Origin: Streptomyces nitrosporeus
Lineage (GTDB): Bacteria > Actinomycetota > Actinomycetes > Streptomycetales > Streptomycetaceae
DNA length: 64,000 bases
NCBI RefSeq assembly: GCF_008704555.1
Contig: NZ_CP023702.1
Span: 4,588,001 to 4,652,000 of the forward strand
Direction: 5' to 3'
Shown: in pieces, positions 58,442 to 64,000 of the stretch
Numbering within the stretch: the first letter of the stretch is position 1
How the letters are laid out: every line of letters starts with the position of its first letter
Translations under genes and position numbers: made by a program
The notes under the pieces: generated by a model
Seen by the model: the letters and a program-made list of their open reading frames with translations, nothing else
Told to the model about the DNA's origin: nothing
Databases searched by the model: none

Positions 58442-60664
58442 TCAGGCCGTCGGGGCGGGCGCCGTTTCGAGGGCCGGGCCGGGGGCGGGAGCGGACTTCT
58501 CCGGGGAGCGCTGTCCGGTGGCGGCCTTCCCGGTGTCCGAGGTGCCGGAGGTGCCGGAGCCGGGCGGCAGGGGGGTGCCGGTCTTCTTCTCCCGGTGCGC
58601 CAGCCACAGGTCCACCACGAAGTGGAGCACCAGGCCCGCCGCGCCCCAGAGCGCGATCGTCAGGAGGTCGCGGCCGAGGCCGTGGCCGTCGAAGTAGACC
58701 AGGGTGCGGACGGCGTCCACGGCCGCCGGCAGCGGCAGGACGTCCTGGAGGGTGCGGAAGACGTCCGGGACCATGTAGACGGACAGGCCGCCGCCGGAGG
58801 CGGGTACGCCGGCCAGCAGCAGTACCGCCATCGCCGGAATGACCGCGAAGAGTCCGAGCGTACGGGTGAGGACGCCGGTGGCCAGCGAGACGCTGAAGAC
58901 GGTGACCGCGCCGAGGCCGATCAGCTCCAGGGCGTGGCCGTCGACCGCGCCGATCAGGACGTCGAAGAGGAACCACAGCCACAGGGACATGCCGACCGCC
59001 CAGCCGGCCAGCTTCGGCAGGAACTGGCGGGTCCGCCTCAGCTCGGGGGCACCGCCGCGCAGCACCGACATGATGAGGAAGCCGGCCATGATCCAGGACA
59101 TGGCGACGTACATGCTGTTGCTGCCCATGGTGTCGTCATCGGTGAGCGGCTTGACGTCGGTCAGTTCCAGGGGCGTCTGCTGTCCTGCGGCGACCTGCTG
59201 GAACACCGCCCGCAGCGTCGTCTGCTGGCTGGACCCGGCGGCCGAGGAGGTGTAGAGCGTCGCCGGGCCGCCCGGGGCGGACGGCAGCACGTACGCGCCG
59301 ACGACGTCCTGCTCCATGATCCAGTCCTTGGCCGCCTCGGCCGACGTCCCGGTACGGATGTCCAGCATGGCGCCCAGCTTCGGCTCCAGGCCGCCGGCCA
59401 CCTGCTCGGCCTGCTGGGCGGAGGCGGCCACCACGACCACGGGCATGTCGTGGACCTGCGGCTTGTGCATCGAGGCGCTCATGGTGCCGACGACGGCCAC
59501 CAGGATGCAGAGCGGGAAGGCGATCGCGGCGAGGTAGCGGGTTCCCTTGGACCGCACCGGGCCTCCCGCGAGTGCGGGCAGCGGGGTGCTGATGTCGGTG
59601 ACCGGGGGAGCGGCCGGGATCAGGTGACCGGAGCGGCGCTCCTTCAGCAGGGAGAGGGCGAAGGCCGCGACGAGCCAGACGCCCAGGGTCAGCAGGTACC
59701 CGCCGGCGCCGCGGCCGTCGAAGTAGAGGAGCGCGCGCAGCGACTCGCCCGCGGCCGGGAGCGGGAGTATCCCGTGCAGCCACTGGAAGAAGCCCGGCAT
59801 GGTGTGGATGGGCAGTGCCAGGTTGGAGGCCGGCATGCCGAAGCAGACCCACAGCAGCATGCCGAAGAGGACGGCCAGCGGCCCGACCAGCTTGGTGAAC
59901 AGCAGCTGCGTCATGCCGACCGCGCCGATGGTCAGCATGCCCACGCCGAGGAACTGCGGGTAGTGGCCGTCCACCGCGCCCACGACCGGGCCGAGGATGG
60001 TCCAGATGATCGTGCTGGTCACCGCGGCCCAGCCGATCAGGAGCGGCACGAAGCGGCGCAGGGTCAGCAGGAACGGCATCGACATCGTCAGGATGCTCAG
60101 CGGCACGTAGCCGGCCAGCATCATGCCCATGCCGGCGAAGAGGACCGCGGTGCCCGACATGTCGCCGTCGGGGAGCGGGGCGGCTTCCCGGGTCGTGATC
60201 TGCCACTGGTGCTCGGCGGCCACCGGTGCCAGGAGCTGCTGCACCGTGCTCGCCTGGGAGGCCCCGGCCGCCGAGGCCGTGTGGATCACGGCCTCGCCCT
60301 CGCCACCCGCGGGTATCTCCAGCGCGCCCGCGATCTCGCGGTCCTCGATCAGACCGAGGGCCTCACCGGTGGTGGCGACCAGCCGGGCCTCGACCGGGCC
60401 GCCGGGCAGGGCGTCCAGCGCCGAGACGACCGCCCGCGCCGTCTGTCCCGAGCCCACGACGGCCACCGGTGTGTCCTTGGGGGCGGGCGCGTGCATGGTC
60501 CCGACGTAGCTCGCGTACATCATCGTCACCATCAGGAACGGCATGGCGAAGAGGGCGACGTACCGGGCGATCCGGGCCTTCCGGTTCTCCCCGCCCGGCG
60601 CGGGGGCGCCGGCCGGAGGGCCGCCGGGGCCGTCGGTGGGCGGGGCGGTGGTGGATGACTCCAC
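58442..60664 (-). CDS. Tandemly duplicated YhgE/DUF3533-like membrane exporter
   Basis: A 740-residue membrane protein built from two similar halves of about 340 residues. Each half has an N-terminal helix (ARYVALFAMPFLMVTMMYAS; TRYLAAIAFPLCILVAVVGT), an external alpha/beta domain, and about five closing helices ending in a matching phrase (LRALLYFDGRGAGGYLLTLG; VRTLVYFDGHGLGRDLLTIA). This is the ABC-2/YhgE-Pip/DUF3533 fold, seen in exporters and envelope proteins. No ATPase gene is adjacent. The GTG at 60662-60664 is behind AGGAG. Divergent from a TetR gene with a palindrome in between, so it is probably that regulator's target, perhaps for export of a toxic compound. Confidence 0.82.
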   Translation of the reverse strand: MESSTTAPPTDGPGGPPAGAPAPGGENRKARIARYVALFAMPFLMVTMMYASYVGTMHAPAPKDTPVAVVGSGQTARAVVSALDALPGGPVEARLVATTGEALGLIEDREIAGALEIPAGGEGEAVIHTASAAGASQASTVQQLLAPVAAEHQWQITTREAAPLPDGDMSGTAVLFAGMGMMLAGYVPLSILTMSMPFLLTLRRFVPLLIGWAAVTSTIIWTILGPVVGAVDGHYPQFLGVGMLTIGAVGMTQLLFTKLVGPLAVLFGMLLWVCFGMPASNLALPIHTMPGFFQWLHGILPLPAAGESLRALLYFDGRGAGGYLLTLGVWLVAAFALSLLKERRSGHLIPAAPPVTDISTPLPALAGGPVRSKGTRYLAAIAFPLCILVAVVGTMSASMHKPQVHDMPVVVVAASAQQAEQVAGGLEPKLGAMLDIRTGTSAEAAKDWIMEQDVVGAYVLPSAPGGPATLYTSSAAGSSQQTTLRAVFQQVAAGQQTPLELTDVKPLTDDDTMGSNSMYVAMSWIMAGFLIMSVLRGGAPELRRTRQFLPKLAGWAVGMSLWLWFLFDVLIGAVDGHALELIGLGAVTVFSVSLATGVLTRTLGLFAVIPAMAVLLLAGVPASGGGLSVYMVPDVFRTLQDVLPLPAAVDAVRTLVYFDGHGLGRDLLTIALWGAAGLVLHFVVDLWLAHREKKTGTPLPPGSGTSGTSDTGKAATGQRSPEKSAPAPGPALETAPAPTA

Positions 60665-60786
60665 GGAATCGTGCTCCTAGGTGGATCTCGGCAGGGCGTC
60701 CGCGGCGGCCGGGGCCGGACCCGAACGGTCCACAGCGGCCGGCGACGGGAGGGATCCTCGGCCGCCGGGGCCCAGAAATAAGCCGC

Positions 60787-60827
60787 ATGACTTACGAATG
60801 ACTTCCAATATAAGTCATGTGACTTAC
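60787..60827. promoter_or_regulatory. TetR operator cluster
   Basis: TAAGTCA-TG-TGACTTA (60811-60826) is a perfect palindrome. ATGACTT also occurs at 60787 and 60798, and the latter pairs with AAGTCAT at 60812-60818. The AT-rich cluster lies between the divergent exporter and TetR genes and overlaps their likely promoters. Confidence 0.82.
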
Positions 60828-60892
60828 TCATGCGTCCGTGCGCTACTTTGGCGCTCCCGCCACGCATCACCGCCAGGAGGCGACGACCCCCG

Positions 60893-61546
60893 ATGGCCAG
60901 ATCAGACGCGGCGCGCACGGCGCTGCTCGACGCCGCCGAACGCCTCTTCGTCCAGTCGGGCATCTCCCAGGTCTCGGACCGCAAGGTCGCCGAGGCCGCC
61001 GGAAACACCAACCACTCGGCCGTGGGCTACTACTTCGGGGGGCGCGAAGGGCTGCTGAGTGCGCTGCTCACGCGCCACCTCTCGTCCCTGGAGGAACCGC
61101 GCCGGGTGATGTTCGAGCACTCCGGCTCGCTCCTGGAGGACGTACGCGCCCTTGTGGTGCCCGCGACCGACGCCCTGGCCGAGCTGCCCCCGCCCACCTG
61201 GCGGGCACGGTTCATCAGCCAGGCGCTCCACGACCCCGTCGCCATGGCGCTGATGCGGGGGATGGAGGACGCCGCGCCCACCGCGGCGCTCATCGTCCGC
61301 TCGGTGGCCGCACGGCTGGACCACCTGCCGCGCGCGATCGTCCGGGGGCGGGCCGCCCTGATGTCCCACATCATCACTTCGGCCTGCGCGGACATGGAGG
61401 GGCGCGCGGCCCGCGACGGCCGGGCCCCGGGCTGGCACTCGGCGGGCGACTTCCTCTCCGACGCCATCGCCGGGATGCTGACGGCACCGGTCAGCCGCCG
61501 GCCGGATGCGGCGACGGAGGACGGGTACGAGAAGTACCTGGCCTGA
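60893..61546 (+). CDS. TetR-family regulator of the exporter
   Basis: A 217-residue TetR protein. The HTH spans about residues 5-52: RTALLDAAERLFVQSGISQV then SDRKVAEAAGNTNHSAVGYY followed by FGGREGLLSALL. The ligand domain has RARFISQALHDPVAMALMRG. The ATG at 60893 is preceded by AGGAGG; an ATG at 60830 would add 21 residues with no family match. It probably represses the divergent duplicated membrane-protein gene through the palindrome at 60811 and may regulate itself. Ligand unknown. Confidence 0.9.
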   Translation: MARSDAARTALLDAAERLFVQSGISQVSDRKVAEAAGNTNHSAVGYYFGGREGLLSALLTRHLSSLEEPRRVMFEHSGSLLEDVRALVVPATDALAELPPPTWRARFISQALHDPVAMALMRGMEDAAPTAALIVRSVAARLDHLPRAIVRGRAALMSHIITSACADMEGRAARDGRAPGWHSAGDFLSDAIAGMLTAPVSRRPDAATEDGYEKYLA

Positions 61547-61669
61547 CGTGGTGTTCCGGAGCGGGGCGGAGAGAGTTCTCCAAAGATCCTCCTCTGGCAC
61601 TAGGGTCATTGTTTTGCCTAGCCATTACTCTTGACGCAAGGCCACGCACGGTGGCCATGGAGGAGTGAG

Positions 61670-62554
61670 ATGAGGAGCAGCAACCCGGTCTTCTCGCGAC
61701 GGGGGTTCAGCCGCGACAACGGCCACGCGGGCTTCAACGCGGCGCCGCAGGCCGGGGCCGCGACCGCCGGCGCCAACCCGTACGCCCAGGGGACCGCCAA
61801 CCCGTACGCCACCAACCCGTACGCCCAGCCGGACACGCAGTACGGCGCGCCGCAGGCGCCCGCGCGTTCCGGGGCGATGACGATCGACGACGTCGTCACC
61901 CGTACGGCGATGACGCTGGGCACCGTGGTGCTCACCGCAGCCCTCTCCTGGGCGCTGCTGCCGGTCGACGCGTCGAACATCGGCACGTCGTACGGCATCG
62001 CGATCGGCGCCGCCCTGGTGGCGTTCGTCTTCGCGATGATCCAGTCGTTCAAGCGCAAGGCGTCGCCGGCGATCATCCTCGCCTACGCGGCCTTCGAGGG
62101 TGTCTTCCTCGGAGTCATCTCCAGCGCGGTCAGCACCTACATCGGCCCCGGCACGGTGATGCAGGCGGTCATGGGCACCATGTGTGTCTTCGCCGGTGTC
62201 CTGCTCGCGTACAAGATGCGCTGGATCCGCGTCACCCGCCGCTTCTACGGCTTCGTGATGGCCGCGGCGGTCGGCTTCGTGCTGCTGATGATGGTCAACC
62301 TGCTGTTCAGCGTCTTCGGCGGCGGTGACGGTCTGGGCTTCCGCAGCGGTGGCCTGGGCATCCTCTTCGGGATCATCGGCATCATCCTCGGCGCGTGCTT
62401 CCTCGCCCTGGACTTCAAGCAGGTCGAGGACGGCGTCAACTTCGGCGCGCCGCGCGAGGAGGCATGGCTGGCGGCCTTCGGCCTCACCATGACCCTGGTG
62501 TGGATCTACCTGGAGATGCTGCGTCTGCTCTCCATCCTCAACGGGGACGACTGA
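61670..62554 (+). CDS. Bax-inhibitor-1/YccA-family membrane protein
   Basis: A 294-residue protein with seven hydrophobic helices between about residues 85 and 285. The first 75 residues are a soluble tail with repeated NPYA units (ANPYAQGTANPYATNPYAQP). The membrane part has TIDDVVTRTAMTLGTVVLTA, YAAFEGVFLGVISSAVSTYI and FLALDFKQVEDGVNFGAPRE with the acidic residues near helix 7 that gate calcium or protons in BsYetJ. Bacterial members are pH-sensitive calcium leak channels or interact with FtsH; the role in Streptomyces is unknown. GGAGGAG precedes the ATG at 61670. Confidence 0.92.
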   Translation: MRSSNPVFSRRGFSRDNGHAGFNAAPQAGAATAGANPYAQGTANPYATNPYAQPDTQYGAPQAPARSGAMTIDDVVTRTAMTLGTVVLTAALSWALLPVDASNIGTSYGIAIGAALVAFVFAMIQSFKRKASPAIILAYAAFEGVFLGVISSAVSTYIGPGTVMQAVMGTMCVFAGVLLAYKMRWIRVTRRFYGFVMAAAVGFVLLMMVNLLFSVFGGGDGLGFRSGGLGILFGIIGIILGACFLALDFKQVEDGVNFGAPREEAWLAAFGLTMTLVWIYLEMLRLLSILNGDD

Positions 62555-62573
62555 CCCCGGCGGACGTCATGAC

Positions 62574-62612
62574 CGGAGCGGCCCGCAGGCACCACGCCTG
62601 CGGGCCGCTCCG
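62574..62612 (+). terminator. 17-bp hairpin terminator
   Basis: CGGAGCGGCCCGCAGGC (62574-62590) pairs perfectly with GCCTGCGGGCCGCTCCG (62596-62612) around ACCAC, then TCTTGGT. It starts 20 bases past the stop of the Bax-inhibitor-1 gene. Confidence 0.92.
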
Positions 62613-62630
62613 TCTTGGTCCTGCCCCGCC

Positions 62631-62670
62631 CTGTCCTGCCAGGGCGTGCGCTGTCCTGCCGGGGCGTGTC
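62631..62670. repeat. Two tandem 20-bp repeats
   Basis: CTGTCCTGCCAGGGCGTGCG (62631) and CTGTCCTGCCGGGGCGTGTC (62651), with a third partial CTGTC. They lie in the gap after the terminator. Confidence 0.8.
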
Positions 62671-62758
62671 CTGTCTCCGGTCGGAGTGCGGTCTGTCCGG
62701 CTGGGGCGCGTCCGGGGCCCGCTGGCCATGGCTCCGCGGGGGCGCGTAGGGTCGCGGG

Positions 62759-63088
62759 GTGCTCGATACGACCCCTCTGACCGCCGCCGTGGAGCGGTTC
62801 GCCGACCGGCTGCGCAGTACCCCGCAGAGCCGGCTGCAACGCGGCGTCGCCGCGGAGGCCCTGGCCGTCGCCAGGGACCTCGCCGCCCGTGCCCAGCGCA
62901 TCGAGTCCCCCGGCCGGGAACCGCGTGTCATGCCGGACGCCGGGATGTTCACGGTCGGCGACCAGGTCGCCGTCGCCGGCCGGGACCTGGCGGTGGCACT
63001 GGAAACGGCCTCGTCCGGGGAGCTGGACGAGGCCGTGCGGTACGTCGAGGAGGCCGCGGAGCGTACGTTCGCCCGCTCCGGCTTCTAG
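62759..63088 (+). CDS. Small hypothetical helical protein
   Basis: A 109-residue, Ala/Arg/Glu-rich soluble protein (LDTTPLTAAVERFADRLRST; VAAEALAVARDLAARAQRIE; ALETASSGELDEAVRYVEEA). No catalytic motif or membrane segment is seen and I do not recognise the family. It starts at a GTG six bases after TAGGGT (62747-62752), which suggests a leaderless message. Codon use (very high third-position GC) supports real coding. Confidence 0.72.
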   Translation: MLDTTPLTAAVERFADRLRSTPQSRLQRGVAAEALAVARDLAARAQRIESPGREPRVMPDAGMFTVGDQVAVAGRDLAVALETASSGELDEAVRYVEEAAERTFARSGF

Positions 63089-63155
63089 GGCGGACTCTCT
63101 CGGAGGGCCCCTGCCGGTGGGGGGCCGGGCCCCGGTCTGCCGGTGGGGCCGGGCC

Positions 63156-63992
63156 CTAGAAGGAGGCGATGACGCGGTCGGCGAGGATGTAGACGTTCTC
63201 GTCGCCGCAGGAGAAGGTCAGCGCGTACGCACCGGAGACGCCGGAACCGCCCAGCAGCACGGGCTGTTCACCGTCCCGCAGCGAGGCGGCGAGCCGCTCG
63301 GCGGTCTCCCGGTGGCCCGGGGTCATACAGAGCGTGGTGCCGTCGGCGAAGACGTACACGTCGAGGGTGCCGAGCGGACCGGGCCGTACGTCGGTCAGTT
63401 CGGTGCCGGTGTCGGCGAGCAGTTCGAGCCGTTCCACGGTGCGCTCGTGATCCGTGACCACCGGCGTCTGCACGGGGACGAAGTCCGGGTGCGAGGGGTG
63501 GCGGCGGCGGGCCGCGGCCAGTTCGGGCGAGTCCTCGGCGAACTCCACCGACTCGGTGATCTCGGGCAGGTCGGTCAGCTCCGCGAGTTCGTCCAGCGCC
63601 TCGGTGGAGTCGAGGTCCATCGCCTCCAGGCCGGCGAAGTCGCTCTGCCGGGGCATGAAGAACGGTGCGTCGTCGCCGAGGCCGGTGAGCCCGCCCAGCA
63701 GGGACGGCGCGTCGGCGGCGTCCCGCGCTTCCTGGGCCGCCCAGAACGCGCGGGCCTCGGCCAGCTCCCGCTCCCGCTCCTCGGCGAGCGCGTCGGCGAC
63801 CGCCGCGCGTATCTCCTCCGCGGAGGCGGCACTCCGGTTCTGCTGCTCCGGTACGGAGGTGAGACGGCCGCGCCCCTCCGCGAGTTCGGCACGCAGAGCG
63901 ACGACCTGCTTACGGAGTCCGTGAGCGGCGTGCAGCGCGGCGGCACCGACAGCCGTCGCGGCGGCGGTGGTCAGCAACAGGGCAAATGGCAT
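63156..63992 (-). CDS. Membrane-anchored coiled-coil hypothetical protein
   Basis: A 278-residue protein. One N-terminal helix (FALLLTTAAATAVGAAALHA) anchors it; then a coiled coil at about 28-90 (KQVVALRAELAEGRGRLTSV; AVADALAEERERELAEARAF), an acidic linker (LDSTEALDELAELTDLPEIT), and a folded C-terminal domain with VYVFADGTTLCMTPGHRETA and YALTFSCGDENVYILADRVI. I recognise no family. The ATG at 63990-63992 is eight bases from the window edge, so its promoter is not visible. Convergent with the small gene at 62759. Confidence 0.78.
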   Translation of the reverse strand: MPFALLLTTAAATAVGAAALHAAHGLRKQVVALRAELAEGRGRLTSVPEQQNRSAASAEEIRAAVADALAEERERELAEARAFWAAQEARDAADAPSLLGGLTGLGDDAPFFMPRQSDFAGLEAMDLDSTEALDELAELTDLPEITESVEFAEDSPELAAARRRHPSHPDFVPVQTPVVTDHERTVERLELLADTGTELTDVRPGPLGTLDVYVFADGTTLCMTPGHRETAERLAASLRDGEQPVLLGGSGVSGAYALTFSCGDENVYILADRVIASF

Positions 63993-64000
63993 GGCGCTCA

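Overview
The window is about 64 kb of very GC-rich chromosome from an actinomycete, almost certainly a Streptomyces. The reasons are extreme third-position GC, many GTG and TTG starts, likely leaderless genes, two Rpf-type cell-wall hydrolases (one behind a c-di-AMP riboswitch), a DivIC next to enolase, and a tRNA-Leu with anticodon UAA that matches bldA. The order eno, divIC, DUF501, ppx, ndh, and mfd near an FtsX-type ABC pair, agrees with what I remember of the S. coelicolor SCO309x-SCO311x region (memory only, not checked). No phage, insertion sequence or CRISPR array was seen; this is mostly core chromosome.

Region 1 to 8 kb: a truncated double-HTH protein, an orphan NarL-class histidine kinase, and then the most unusual block. 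It has a free YwqJ-like deaminase with a SUKH-3 gene on the minus strand, and divergently a WHH-nuclease-like/SUKH fusion followed by a YrhB / Pro-rich linker / deaminase-like / SUKH-4 fusion. These are toxin-type domains and immunity-type domains with no secretion apparatus, two of them fused in cis. A DivIVA-like coiled-coil protein follows.

Region 8 to 31.6 kb: a purine permease, an XRE regulator, a 14-TM MFS exporter, an ABC ATPase/FtsX permease pair, mfd, a glyoxalase-fold protein, a TetR/SCO6745-type divergent pair, a lipoprotein HNH nuclease, a GNAT enzyme, a DUF4352-like lipoprotein-like protein, a methylase-like protein whose catalytic NPPF motif reads HPPF, a membrane protein translationally coupled to a Ser/Thr kinase with a TPR-like tail, a SurA-like lipoprotein and MazG.

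Region 31.8 to 48.4 kb: a lone P450, rpfC-like and rpfA-like genes (c-di-AMP riboswitch between them), enolase, divIC, DUF501, Ppx/GppA, a RelE/Phd toxin-antitoxin pair, a type II NADH dehydrogenase with two Rex-like operators, a cyclopropane fatty acid synthase, a DUF5954 protein, and a second ABC ATPase/FtsX pair paralogous to the first.

Region 48.5 to 64 kb: a LacI-controlled Opp-class ABC transporter operon ending in a GH2 beta-mannosidase (uptake and cleavage of beta-mannosides), tRNA-Leu(UAA), a tandemly duplicated YhgE/DUF3533-like membrane exporter divergent from its probable TetR regulator with a perfect palindrome between them, a Bax-inhibitor-1 family protein, and two small conserved-looking hypotheticals. 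Strong GC-rich hairpins close most transcription units, and many gene ends carry short tandem repeats of 7 to 60 bp.
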